This document shows, one piece after another, positions 39,101-50,327 of a DNA stretch of 64,000 nucleotides; the first letter of the stretch is position 1, and the number at the start of each line of letters is the position of its first letter. The notes under the pieces were generated by a model. That model made no database searches. It saw nothing but the letters and a program-made list of their open reading frames with translations, and was not told the origin of the DNA. The position numbers and the translations under genes are program-made. The stretch comes from Megaustenia siamemsis. Taxonomy: Eukaryota; Mollusca; Gastropoda; Stylommatophora; Ariophantidae. The stretch lies in contig JAVIAB010000160.1 in the NCBI GenBank assembly GCA_032433765.1, positions 30,796,121 to 30,860,120 of the forward strand, read 5' to 3'.

Positions 39101-39538
39101 TTATGAGATCCGATGGCTTGCTCTCTATGGGTAGTGAGATCCGATGGCTAGCCTTTTCTGGGTTATGAGATCCGATGGCTTGCTCTCTATGGGTAGTGAG
39201 ATCCGATGGCTTGCTCTCTATGGGTAGTGAGATCCGATGGCTAGCCTTTTCTGGGTAGTGAGATCCGATGGCTTGCTCTCTATGGGTAGTGAGATCCGAT
39301 GGCTTGCTCTCTATGGGTAGTGAGATCCGATGGCTAGCCTTTTCTGGGTTATGAGATCCGATGGCTTGCTCTCTATGGGTAGTGAGATCCGATGGCTTGC
39401 TCTCTATGGGTAGTGAGATCCGATGGCTAGCCTTTTCTGGGTAGTGAGATCCGATGGCTTGCTCTCTATGGGTAGTGAGATCCGATGGCTTGCTCTCTAT
39501 GGGTAGTGAGATCCGATGGCTTGCTCTCTATGGGTAGT
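27123..39538 (+). repeat. Eroded satellite, central-right part
   Basis: Continuous satellite. Markers are scattered: T4 at 27318 and 38809, T4-like at 29355, T6 at 28508 with a half-converted T5 (28582), and another half-converted T5 at 33694. Indels are densest at 29.8-30.2, 31.65-31.9, 32.2-33.05, 35.1-35.7 and 37.15-38.25 kb, including monomers such as ctgctctctatggg and doubled gtagtagtgag. Two predicted open frames (35539-35742, 37944-38147) depend on these shifts. From about 38.3 kb rightwards the monomers return to near-perfect 31-bp form. Confidence 0.8.
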
Positions 39539-40031
39539 TAGATCCGATGGCTAGTCTTTTCTAGGTAGTTAGATCCGATGGCTAGCCTTTTCTGGGTTAG
39601 AGATTCGATGGCTTGCTCTCTATGGGTAGTGAGATCCGATGGCTAGCCTTTTCTGGGTTATGAAATTCGATGGCTTGCTCTCTATGGGTAGTTAGATCCG
39701 ATGGCTAGCCTTTTCTGGGTTATGAGATCCGATGGCTTGCTCTCTATGGGTAGTGAGATCCGATGGCTTGCTCTCTATGGGTAGTGAGATCCGATGGCTA
39801 GCCTTTTTGGGTTATGAGATCCGATGGCTTGCTCTCTATGGGTAGTGAGATCCGATGGCTTGCTCTCTATGGGTAGTTAGATCCGATGGCTTGCTCTCTA
39901 TGGGTAGTTAGATCCGATGGCTTGCTCTCTATGGGTAGTTAGATCCGATGGCTTGCTTTCTATGGGTAGTAGATCCGATGGCTTGCTCTCTATGGGTAGT
40001 TAGATCCGATGGCTAGTCTTTTCTAGGTAGT
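39539..40031 (+). repeat. Shortened T4 pair
   Basis: T4 tails at 39551 and 40013, 462 bp apart: two monomers fewer than the usual 17. The flanks keep the standard context (t-junction T1 before, T2 and attcg T1 after the first). A two-monomer loss by unequal exchange is the simplest reading. Confidence 0.75.
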
Positions 40032-40617
40032 TAGATCCGATGGCTAGCCTTTTCTGGGTTATGAGATCCGATGGCTAGCCTTTTCTGGGTAGTGAGATCC
40101 GATGGCTTGCTCTCTATGGGTAGTGAGATCCGATGGCTTGCTCTCTATGGGTAGTGAGATCCGATGGCTTGCTCTCTATGGGTAGTTAGATCCGATGGCT
40201 AGCCTTTTTGGGTTATGAGATCCGATGGCTTGCTCTCTATGGGTAGTGAGATCCGATGGCTAGCCTTTTCTGGGTTATGAGATCCGATGGCTTGCTCTCT
40301 ATGGGTAGTGAGATCCGATGGCTTGCTCTCTATGGGTAGTGAGATCCGATGGCTAGCCTTTTTTGGGTATGAGATCCGATGGCTTGCTCTCTATGGGTAG
40401 TGAGATCCGATGGCTTGCTCTCTATGGGTAGTGAGATCCGATGGCTAGCCTTTTCTGGGTTATGAGATCCGATGGCTTGCTCTCTATGGGTAGTGAGATC
40501 CGATGGCTTGCTCTCTATGGGTAGTGAGATCCAATGGCTAGCCTTTCTGGGTTATGAGATCCGATGGCTTGCTCTCTATGGGTAGTGAGATCCGATGGCT
40601 TGCTCTCTATGGGTAGT

Positions 40618-40648
40618 GAGATCCGATGGCTAGCCGTTTCTGGGTTCT
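40618..40648 (+). repeat. Exemplar monomer type T6, core start marker
   Basis: Head gagatccgatgg, tail ctagccgtttctgggttct, 31 bp: a T2 derivative with g in the T run and a final ttct. It lies two monomers before T5 (T6, T1, T5), and I use it as monomer 1 of the higher-order repeat. Full or partial copies precede nearly every T5. In the copies at 3264 and 17089 the g is gone and the monomer is 30 bp, but the final ttct remains. Confidence 0.9.
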
Positions 40649-40679
40649 GAGATCCGATGGCTTGCTCTCTATGGGTAGT

Positions 40680-40710
40680 GAGATCCGATGGCTCGCTCTC
40701 TGTGGGTAGT
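40680..40710 (+). repeat. Exemplar monomer type T5, phase marker
   Basis: Head gagatccgatgg, tail ctcgctctctgtgggtagt, 31 bp. It differs from T1 by two substitutions that mark third place in the core. Tails begin at 3337, 5595, 8227, 8785, 17162, 26581, 27104, 40692, 44364, 50402, 54518, 55231, 57617, 58143, 61847, 62373 and 63760. Copies at 28582 and 59688 have ctcg but have lost the second difference, and copies at 12852 and 33694 have kept only the second. These half-forms look like partial conversion toward T1. The ctcg change adds a second CpG. Confidence 0.92.
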
Positions 40711-41826
40711 GAGATCCGATGGCTTGCTCTCTATGGGTAGTGAGATCCGATGGCTAGCCTTTTCTGTGTAGTGAGATCCGATGGCTTGCTCTCTATGGGT
40801 AGTGAGATCCGATGGCTAGCCTTTTCTGTGTAGTGAGATCCGATGGCTTGCTCTCTATGGGTAGTGAGATCCTATGGCTAGCCTTTTCTGTGTAGTGGGA
40901 TCCGATGGCTTGCTCTCTATGGGTAGTAAGATCCGATGGCTTGCTCTCTATGGGTAGTGAGATCCGATGGCTTGCTCTCTATGGGTAGTTAGATCCGATG
41001 GCTAGCCTTTTCTGGGTTATGAGATCCGATGGCTTGCTCTCTATGGGTAGTGAGATCCGATGGCTAGCCTTTTCTGGGTTATGAGATCCGATGGCTTGCT
41101 CTCTATGGGTAGTGAGATCCGATGGCTTGCTCTCTATGGGTAGTGAGATCCGATGGCTAGCCTTTTCTGTGTAGTGAGATCCGATGGCTTGCTCTCTATG
41201 GGTAGTGAGATCCGATGGCTTGCTCTCTATGGGTAGTGAGATCCGATGGCTAGCCTTTTCTGGGTTATGAGATCCGATGGCTTGCTCTCTATGGGTAGTG
41301 AGATCCGATGGCTTGCTCTCTATGGGTAGTGAGATCCAATGGCTAGCCTTTTCTGGGTTATGAGATCCGATGGCTTGCTCTCTATGGGTAGTGAGATCCG
41401 ATGGCTTGCTCTCTATGGGTAGTTAGATCCGATGGCTAGCCTTTTCTGGGTTATGAGATTCGATGGCTTGCTCTCTATGGGTAGTGAGATCCGATGGCTA
41501 GCCTTTCCTGGGTTATGAGATTCGATGGCTTGCTCTCTATGGGTAGTTAGATCCGATGGCTAGCCTTTTCTGGGTTATGAGATTCGATGGCTTGCTCTCT
41601 ATGGGTAGTGAGATCCGATGGCTTGCTCTCTATGGGTAGTGAGATCCGATGGCTTGCTCTCTATGGGTAGTTAGATCCGATGGCTTGCTCTCTATGGGTA
41701 GTTAGATCCGATGGCTTGCTCTCTATGGGTAGTTAGATCCGATGGCTTGCTCTCTATGGGTAGTTAGATCCGATGGCTAGTCTTTTCTAGGTAGTTAGAT
41801 CCGATGGCTAGCCTTTTCTGGGTTAT

Positions 41827-41857
41827 GAGATTCGATGGCTTGCTCTCTATGGGTAGT
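41827..41857 (+). repeat. Exemplar T1 subtype with attcg head
   Basis: The head reads gagattcgatgg, one substitution from the standard; a further variant begins gaaattcg. It follows a T2 and is concentrated at core monomers 28, 30, 32, 40 and 42, on either side of the first T4. It keeps the CpG and creates a TCGA (TaqI) site. Shortened forms (gagatcg near 15364, 16566 and 18294; gaattcg at 7318, 47668 and 58625) look like one-base loss from the TT or AAA run. Confidence 0.85.
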
Positions 41858-42322
41858 GAGATCCGATGGCTAGCCTTTTCTGGGTTATGAAATTCGATGG
41901 CTTGCTCTCTATGGGTAGTTAGATCCGATGGCTAGCCTTTTCTGGGTTATGAGATCCGATGGCTTGCTCTCTATGGGTAGTGAGATCCGATGGCTTGCTC
42001 TCTATGGGTAGTGAGATCCGATGGCTAGCCTTTTCTGGGTTATGAGATCCGATGGCTTGCTCTCTATGGGTAGTGAGATCCGATGGCTAGCCTTTTCTGG
42101 GTTATGAGATCCGATGGCTTGCTCTCTATGGGTAGTGAGATCCGATGGCTTGCTCTCTATGGGTAGTTAGATCCGATGGCTTGCTCTCTATGGGTAGTTA
42201 GATCCGATGGCTTGCTCTCTATGGGTAGTTAGATCCGATGGCTTGCTCTCTATGGGTAGTTAGATCCGATGGCTTGCTCTCTATGGGTAGTTAGATCCGA
42301 TGGCTAGTCTTTTCTAGGTAGT

Positions 42323-44289
42323 TAGATCCGATGGCTAGCCTTTTCTGGGTTATGAGATTCGATGGCTTGCTCTCTATGGGTAGTGAGATCCGATGGCTAG
42401 CCTTTTCTGGGTTATGAAATTCGATGGCTTGCTCTCTATGGGTAGTTAGATCCGATGGCTAGCCTTTTCTGGGTTATGAGATCCGATGGCTTGCTCTCTA
42501 TGGGTAGTGAGATCCGATGGCTTGCTCTCTATGGGTAGTTAGATCCGATGGCTAGCCTTTTCTGGGTTATGAGATCCGATGGCTTGCTCTCTATGGGTAG
42601 TGAGATCCGATGGCTAGCCTTTTCTGGGTTATGAGATCCGATGGCTTGCTCTCTATGGGTAGTGAGATCCGATGGCTTGCTCTCTATGGGTAGTGAGATC
42701 CGATGGCTAGCCTTTTCTGGGTAGTGAGATCCGATGGCTTGCTCTCTATGGGTAGTGAGATCCGATGGCTTGCTCTCTATGGGTAGTGAGATCCGATGGC
42801 TAGCCTTTTCTGGGTTATGAGATCCGATGGCTTGCTCTCTATGGGTAGTGAGATCCGATGGCTTGCTCTCTATGGGTAGTGAGATCCGATGGCTAGCCTT
42901 TTCTGGGTTATGAGATCCGATGGCTTGCTCTCTATGGGTAGTGAGATCCGATGGCTTGCTCTCTATGGGTAGTGAGATCCGATGGCTTGCTCTCTATGGG
43001 TAGTTAGATCCGATGGCTTGCTCTCTATGGGTAGTTAGATCCGATGGCTTGCTCTCTATGGGTAGTGAGATCCGATGGCTAGCCTTTTCTGGGTATGAGA
43101 TCCGATGGCTTGCTCTCTATGGGTAGTGAGATCCGATGGCTTGCTCTCTATGGGTAGTGAGATCCGATGGCTAGCCTTTCTGGGTTATGAGATCCGATGG
43201 CTTGCTCTCTATGGGTAGTGAGATCCGATGGCTTGCTCTCTATGGGTAGTGAGATCCGATGGCTTGCTCTCTATGGGTAGTGAGATCCGATGGCTTGCTC
43301 TCTATGGGTAGTGAGATCCGATGGCTAGCTTGAGATCCGATGGCTTGCTCTTATGGGTAGTGAGATCCGATGGCTTGCTCTCTATGGGTAGTGAGATCCG
43401 ATGGCTAGCCTTTTCTGTGTAGTGAGATCCGATGGCTTGCTCTCTATGGGTAGTGAGATCCGATGGCTAGCCTTTTCTGTGTAGTGAGATCCGATGGCTT
43501 GCTCTCTATGGGTAGTGAGATCCGATGGCTTGCTCTCTATGGGTAGTGAGATCCGATGGCTTGCTCTCTATGGGTAGTGAGATCCGATGGCTAGCCTTTT
43601 CTGGGTATGAGATCCGATGGCTTGCTCTCTATGGGTAGTGAGATCCGATGGCTAGCCTTTTCTGGGTTATGAGATCCGATGGCTTGCTCTCTATGGGTAG
43701 TGAGATCCGATGGCTTGCTCTCTATGGGTAGTGAGATCCGATGGCTAGCCTTTTCTGTGTAGTGAGATCCGATGGCTTGCTCTCTATGGGTAGTGAGATC
43801 CGATGGCTTGCTCTCTATGGGTAGTGAGATCCGATGGCTAGCCTTTCTGGGTTATGAGATCCGATGGCTTGCTCTCTATGGGTAGTGAGATCCGATGGCT
43901 TGCTCTCTATGGGTAGTGAGATCCGATGGCTAGCCTTTTCTGGGTTATGAGATCCGATGGCTTGCTCTCTATGGGTAGTGAGATCCGATGGCTTGCTCTC
44001 TATGGGTAGTGAGATCCGATGGCTAGCCTTTTCTGGGTTATGAGATCCGATGGCTTGCTCTCTATGGGTAGTGAGATCCGATGGCTTGCTCTCTATGGGT
44101 AGTGAGATCCGATGGCTAGCCTTTTCTGGGTTATGAGATCCGATGGCTTGCTCTCTATGGGTAGTGAGATCCGATGGCTTGCTCTCTATGGGTAGTGAGA
44201 TCCGATGGCTAGCCTTTTCTGGGTTATGAGATCCGATGGCTTGCTCTCTATGGGTAGTGAGATCCGATGGCTTGCTCTCTATGGGTAGT
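42323..44289 (+). repeat. Spacer holding a decayed core start
   Basis: About 64 monomers. The left part is post-T4 alternation and T2 T1 T1 groups. From about 43313 the order of T3 (43405, 43467, then 43745) matches core monomers 5, 7 and 18 with two monomers missing and T5 and T6 replaced. A 19-bp monomer remnant lies at 43313-43331. It reads as a core whose beginning was damaged, placed directly before the intact copy at 44290. Confidence 0.7.
43313..43331 (+). repeat. Truncated 19-bp monomer
   Basis: The head gagatccgatgg is followed by only ctagctt before the next head. This is a 12-base loss and the shortest monomer I found. Confidence 0.8.
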
Positions 44290-45993
44290 GAGATCCGATG
44301 GCTAGCCGTTTCTGGGTTCTGAGATCCGATGGCTTGCTCTCTATGGGTAGTGAGATCCGATGGCTCGCTCTCTGTGGGTAGTGAGATCCGATGGCTTGCT
44401 CTCTATGGGTAGTGAGATCCGATGGCTAGCCTTTTCTGTGTAGTGAGATCCGATGGCTTGCTCTCTATGGGTAGTGAGATCCGATGGCTAGCCTTTTCTG
44501 TGTAGTGAGATCCGATGGCTTGCTCTCTATGGGTAGTGAGATCCGATGGCTAGCCTTTTCTGTGTAGTGAGATCCGATGGCTTGCTCTCTATGGGTAGTG
44601 AGATCCGATGGCTTGCTCTCTATGGGTAGTGAGATCCGATGGCTTGCTCTCTATGGGTAGTTAGATCCGATGGCTAGCCTTTTCTGGGTTATGAGATCCG
44701 ATGGCTTGCTCTCTATGGGTAGTGAGATCCGATGGCTAGCCTTTTCTGGGTTATGAGATCCGATGGCTTGCTCTCTATGGGTAGTGAGATCCGATGGCTT
44801 GCTCTCTATGGGTAGTGAGATCCGATGGCTAGCCTTTTCTGTGTAGTGAGATCCGATGGCTTGCTCTCTATGGGTAGTGAGATCCGATGGCTTGCTCTCT
44901 ATGGGTAGTGAGATCCGATGGCTAGCCTTTTCTGGGTTATGAGATCCGATGGCTTGCTCTCTATGGGTAGTGAGATCCGATGGCTTGCTCTCTATGGGTA
45001 GTGAGATCCGATGGCTAGCCTTTTCTGGGTTATGAGATCCGATGGCTTGCTCTCTATGGGTAGTGAGATCCGATGGCTTGCTCTCTATGGGTAGTTAGAT
45101 CCGATGGCTAGCCTTTTCTGGGTTATGAGATTCGATGGCTTGCTCTCTATGGGTAGTGAGATCCGATGGCTAGCCTTTCCTGGGTTATGAAATTCGATGG
45201 CTTGCTCTCTATGGGTAGTTAGATCCGATGGCTAGCCTTTTCTGGGTTATGAGATTCGATGGCTTGCTCTCTATGGGTAGTGAGATCCGATGGCTTGCTC
45301 TCTATGGGTAGTGAGATCCGATGGCTTGCTCTCTATGGGTAGTTAGATCCGATGGCTTGCTCTCTATGGGTAGTTAGATCCGATGGCTTGCTCTCTATGG
45401 GTAGTTAGATCCGATGGCTTGCTCTCTATGGGTAGTTAGATCCGATGGCTAGTCTTTTCTAGGTAGTTAGATCCGATGGCTAGCCTTTTCTGGGTTATGA
45501 GATTCGATGGCTTGCTCTCTATGGTAGTGAGATCCGATGGCTAGCCTTTTCTGGGTTATGAAATTCGATGGCTTGCTCTCTATGGGTAGTTAGATCCGAT
45601 GGCTAGCCTTTTCTGGGTTATGAGATCCGATGGCTTGCTCTCTATGGGTAGTGAGATCCGATGGCTTGCTCTCTATGGGTAGTGAGATCCGATGGCTAGC
45701 CTTTTCTGGGTTATGAGATCCGATGGCTTGCTCTCTATGGGTAGTGAGATCCGATGGCTAGCCTTTTCTGGGTTATGAGATCCGATGGCTTGCTCTCTAT
45801 GGGTAGTGAGATCCGATGGCTTGCTCTCTATCGGTAGTTAGATCCGATGGCTTGCTCTCTATGGGTAGTTAGATCCGATGGCTTGCTCTCTATGGGTAGT
45901 TAGATCCGATGGCTTGCTCTCTATGGGTAGTTAGATCCGATGGCTTGCTCTCTATGGGTAGTTAGATCCGATGGCTAGTCTTTTCTAGGTAGT
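44290..45993 (+). repeat. 55-monomer HOR core, copy 5
   Basis: Same monomer order as copy 4 through the first T4 and same spacing after it: T5 tail 44364, T4 tails 45449 and 45975 (1,085 and 526 bp). The T4-to-T4 part carries the lost G (ctatggtagt, 72 bp after T4) and ctatcgg (45831, 382 bp after T4) that also mark copy 1, about 41 kb to the left. tttcctggg is at 45176. It lacks the BamHI variant. Confidence 0.9.
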
Positions 45994-48900
45994 TAGATCC
46001 GATGGCTAGCCTTTTCTGGGTTATGAGATTCGATGGCTTGCTCTCTATGGGTAGTGAGATCCGATGGCTAGCCTTTTCTGGGTTATGAAATTCGATGGCT
46101 TGCTCTCTATGGGTAGTTAGATCCGATGGCTAGCCTTTTCTGGGTTATGAGATCCGATGGCTTGCTCTCTATGGGTAGTGAGATCCGATGGCTTGCTCTC
46201 TATGGGTAGTTAGATCCGATGGCTAGCCTTTTCTGGGTTATGAGATCCGATGGCTTGCTCTCTATGGGTAGTGAGATCCGATGGCTAGCCTTTTCTGGGT
46301 TATGAGATCCGATGGCTTGCTCTCTATGGGTAGTGAGATCCGATGGCTTGCTCTCTATGGGTAGTGAGATCCGATGGCTAGCCTTTTCTGTGTAGTGAGA
46401 TCCGATGGCTTGCTCTCTATGGGTAGTGAGATCCGATGGCTTGCTCTCTATGGGTAGTGAGATCCGATGGCTAGCCTTTTCTGGGTTATGAGATCCGATG
46501 GCTTGCTCTCTATGGGTAGTGAGATCCGATGGCTTGCTCTCTATGGGTAGTGAGATCCGATGGCTAGCCTTTTCTGGGTTATGAGATCCGATGGCTTGCT
46601 CTCTATGGGTAGTGAGATCCGATGGCTTGCTCTCTATGGGTAGTGAGATCCGATGGCTTGCTCTCTATGGGTAGTTAGATCCGATGGCTTGCTCTCTATG
46701 GGTAGTGAGATCCGATGGCTTGCTCTCTATGGGTAGTGAGATCCGATGGCTAGCCTTTTCTGGGTTATGAGATCCGATGGCTTGCTCTCTATGGGTAGTG
46801 AGATCCGATGGCTTGCTCTCTATGGGTAGTGAGATCCGATGGCTAGCCTTTTCTTGGTAGTGAGATCCGATGGCTTGCTCTCTATGGGTAGTGAGATCCG
46901 ATGGCTAGCCTTTTCTGTGTAGTGAGATCCGATGGCTTGCTCTCTATGGGTAGTGAGATCCGATGGCTAGCCTTTTCTGTGTAGTGAGATCCGATGGCTT
47001 GCTCTCTATGGGTAGTGAGATCCGATGGCTTGCTCTCTATGGGTAGTGAGATCCGATGGCTAGCCTTTTCTGGGTTATGAGATCCGATGGCTTGCTCTCT
47101 ATGGGTAGTGAGATCCGATGGCTTGCTCTCTATGGGTAGTGAGATCCGATGGCTAGCCTTTTCTGGGTTATGAGATCCGATGGCTTGCTCTCTATGGGTA
47201 GTGAGATCCGATGGCTTGCTCTCTATGGGTAGTGAGATCCGATGGCTAGCCTTTTCTGGGTAGTGAGATCCGATGGCTTGCTCTCTATGGGTAGTGAGAT
47301 CCGATGGCTAGCCTTTTCTGTGTAGTGAGATCCGATGGCTTGCTCTCTATGGGTAGTGAGATCCGATGGCTTGCTCTCTATGGGTAGTGAGATCCGATGG
47401 CTAGCCTTTTCTGGGTTATGAGATCCGATGGCTTGCTCTCTATGGGTAGTGAGATCCGATGGCTTGCTCTCTATGGGTAGTGAGATCCGATGGCTAGCCT
47501 TTTCTGGGTTATGAGATCCGATGGCTTGCTCTCTATGGGTAGTGAGATCCGATGGCTTGCTCTCTATGGGTAGTTAGATCCGATGGCTAGCCTTTTCTGG
47601 GTTATGAGATCCGATGGCTTGCTCTCTATGGGTAGTGAGATCCGATGGCTAGCCTTTCCTGGGTTATGAATTCGATGGCTTGCTCTCTATGGGTAGTTAG
47701 ATCCGATGGCTAGCCTTTTCTGGGTTATGAGATTCGATGGCTTGCTCTCTATGGGTAGTGAGATCCGATGGCTTGCTCTCTATGGGTAGTGAGATCCGAT
47801 GGCTTGCTCTCTATGGGTAGTTAGATCCGATGGCTTGCTCTCTATGGGTAGTTAGATCCGATGGCTTGCTCTCTATGGGTAGTTAGATCCGATGGCTTGC
47901 TCTCTATGGGTAGTTAGATCCGATGGCTAGTCTTTTCTAGGTAGTTAGATCCGATGGCTAGCCTTTTCTGGGTTATGAGATTCGATGGCTTGCTCTCTAT
48001 GGGTAGTGAGATCCGATGGCTAGCCTTTTCTGGGTTATGAAATTCGATGGCTTGCTCTCTATGGGTAGTTAGATCCGATGGCTAGCCTTTTCTGGGTTAT
48101 GAGATCCGATGGCTTGCTCTCTATGGGTAGTGAGATCCGATGGCTTGCTCTCTATGGGTAGTGAGATCCGATGGCTAGCCTTTTCTGGGTTATGAGATCC
48201 GATGGCTTGCTCTCTATGGGTAGTGAGATCCGATGGCTAGCCTTTTCTGGGTTATGAGATCCGATGGCTTGCTCTCTATGGGTAGTGAGATCCGATGGCT
48301 TGCTCTCTATGGGTAGTAGATCCGATGGCTTGCTCTCTATGGGTAGTTAGATCCGATGGCTTGCTCTCTATGGGTAGTTAGATCCGATGGCTTGCTCTCT
48401 ATGGGTAGTTAGATCCGATGGCTTGCTCTCTATGGGTAGTTAGATCCGATGGCTAGTCTTTTCTAGGTAGTTAGATCCGATGGCTAGCCTTTTCTGGGTT
48501 ATGAGATTCGATGGCTTGCTCTCTATGGGTAGTGAGATCCGATGGCTAGCCTTTTCTGGGTTATGAGATTCGATGGCTTGCTCTCTATGGGTAGTTAGAT
48601 CCGATGGCTAGCCTTTTCTGGGTTATGAGATCCGATGGCTTGCTCTCTATGGGTAGTGAGATCCGATGGCTTGCTCTCTATGGGTAGTTAGATCCGATGG
48701 CTAGCCTTTTCTGGGTTATGAGATCCGATGGCTTGCTCTCTATGGGTAGTGAGATCCGATGGCTAGCCTTTTCTGGGTTATGAGATCCGATGGCTTGCTC
48801 TCTATGGGTAGTGAGATCCGATGGCTTGCTCTCTATGGGTAGTGAGATCCGATGGCTAGCCTTTTCTGTGTAGTGAGATCCGATGGCTTGCTCTCTATGG

Positions 48901-50327
48901 GTAGTGAGATCCGATGGCTTGCTCTCTATGGGTAGTGAGATCCGATGGCTAGCCTTTTCTGGGTTATGAGATCCGATGGCTTGCTCTCTATGGGTAGTGA
49001 GATCCGATGGCTTGCTCTCTATGGGTAGTGAGATCCGATGGCTAGCCTTTTCTGGGTTATGAGATCCGATGGCTTGCTCTCTATGGGTAGTGAGATCCGA
49101 TGGCTTGCTCTCTATGGGTAGTGAGATCCGATGGCTTGCTCTCTATGGGTAGTTAGATCCGATGGCTTGCTCTCTATGGGTAGTTAGATCCGATGGCTTG
49201 CTCTCTATGGGTAGTGAGATCCGATGGCTAGCCTTTTCTGGGTTATGAGATCCGATGGCTTGCTCTCTATGGGTAGTGAGATCCGATGGCTTGCTCTCTA
49301 TGGGTAGTGAGATCCGATGGCTAGCCTTTTCTTGTAGTGAGATCCGATGGCTTGCTCTCTATGGGTAGTGAGATCCGATGGCTAGCCTTTTCTGTGTAGT
49401 GAGATCCGATGGCTTGCTCTCTATGGGTAGTGAGATCCGATGGCTAGCCTTTTCTGTGTAGTGAGATCCGATGGCTTGCTCTCTATGGGTAGTGAGATCC
49501 GATGGCTTGCTCTCTATGGGTAGTGAGATCCGATGGCTAGCCTTTTCTGGGTTATGAGATCCGATGGCTAGCTCTCTATGGGTAGTGAGATCCGATGGCT
49601 TGCTCTCTATGGGTAGTGAGATCCGATGGCTAGCCTTTCTGGGTATGAGATCCGATGGCTTGCTCTCTATGGGTAGTGAGATCCGATGGCTTGCTCTCTA
49701 TGGGTAGTGAGATCCGATGGCTTGCTCTCTATGGGTAGTGAGATCCGATGGCTAGCCTTTTCTGTGTAGTGAGATCCGATGGCTTGCTCTCTATGGGTAG
49801 TGAGATCCGATGGCTAGCCTTTTCTGGGTTATGAGATCCGATGGCTTGCTCTCTATGGGTAGTGAGATCCGATGGCTTGCTCTCTATGGGTAGTTAGATC
49901 CGATGGCTAGCCTTTTTTGGGTTATGAGATCCGATGGCTTGCTCTCTATGGGTAGTGAGATCCGATGGCTAGCCTTTTCTGGTTATGAGATCCGATGGCT
50001 TGCTCTCTATGGGTAGTGAGATCCGATGGCTTGCTCTCTATGGGTAGTGAGATCCGATGGCTAGCCTTTTCTGTGTAGTGAGATCCGATGGCTTGCTCTC
50101 TATGGGTAGTGAGATCCGATGGCTTGCTCTCTATGGGTAGTGAGATCCGATGGCTAGCCTTTTCTGGGTTATGAGATCCGATGGCTTGCTCTCTATGGGT
50201 AGTGAGATCCGATGGCTTGCTCTCTATGGGTAGTGAGATCCGATGGCTAGCCTTTTCTGGGTTATGAGATCCGATGGCTTGCTCTCTATGGGTAGTGAGA
50301 TCCGATGGCTTGCTCTCTATGGGTAGT
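45994..50327 (+). repeat. Satellite with a further T4 pair, no core start
   Basis: Well-preserved 31-bp monomers. A T4 pair is at 47915-48471 (526 bp) with tttcctggg 272 bp upstream, so the right half of a core is present. At the expected T5 position (about 46842) there is only a ctagcc-type monomer with cttggtagt, followed by the T3 alternation with monomers missing. A hybrid ctagctctct monomer is at 49568 without a T5 after it. An EcoRI site at 47668 comes from gaattcg. Confidence 0.8.
47915..48471 (+). repeat. T4 pair
   Basis: T4 tails at 47927 and 48453, 526 bp apart, with standard surroundings. The distance from the previous first T4 (45449) is 2,478 bp, about 80 monomers. Confidence 0.85.

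Larger units (their letters stand above)
40618..42322 (+). repeat. 55-monomer HOR core, copy 4 (reference)
   Basis: I read this copy monomer by monomer. T6 is at 1, T5 at 3, T3 at 5, 7, 9 and 18, T2 at 13, 15, 21, 24, 27, 29, 31, 39, 41, 43, 46 and 48, T4 at 38 and 55, T1 at all others; attcg-type heads are at 28, 30, 32, 40 and 42. Total length is 1,705 bp, exactly 55 x 31. Point variants in phase include cctatgg (monomer 9, 40871), a BamHI site (40898), ccaatgg (monomer 24, 41336) and tttcctggg (monomer 29, 41504). The cctatgg variant recurs at the same phase in the truncated copy at the window end. Confidence 0.92.

Noticed and set aside
41827..41857. CENP-B box in the attcg subtype
   Set aside because: The ttcg start fits the box, but the required A and CGGG further on are absent (the sequence continues atggcttgctc).
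41827..41857. RNA polymerase III internal promoter (tRNA-like B box)
   Set aside because: gattcgatgg shares only the ttcga centre with a B box; the flanking bases do not fit, there is no A box, and no tRNA fold.
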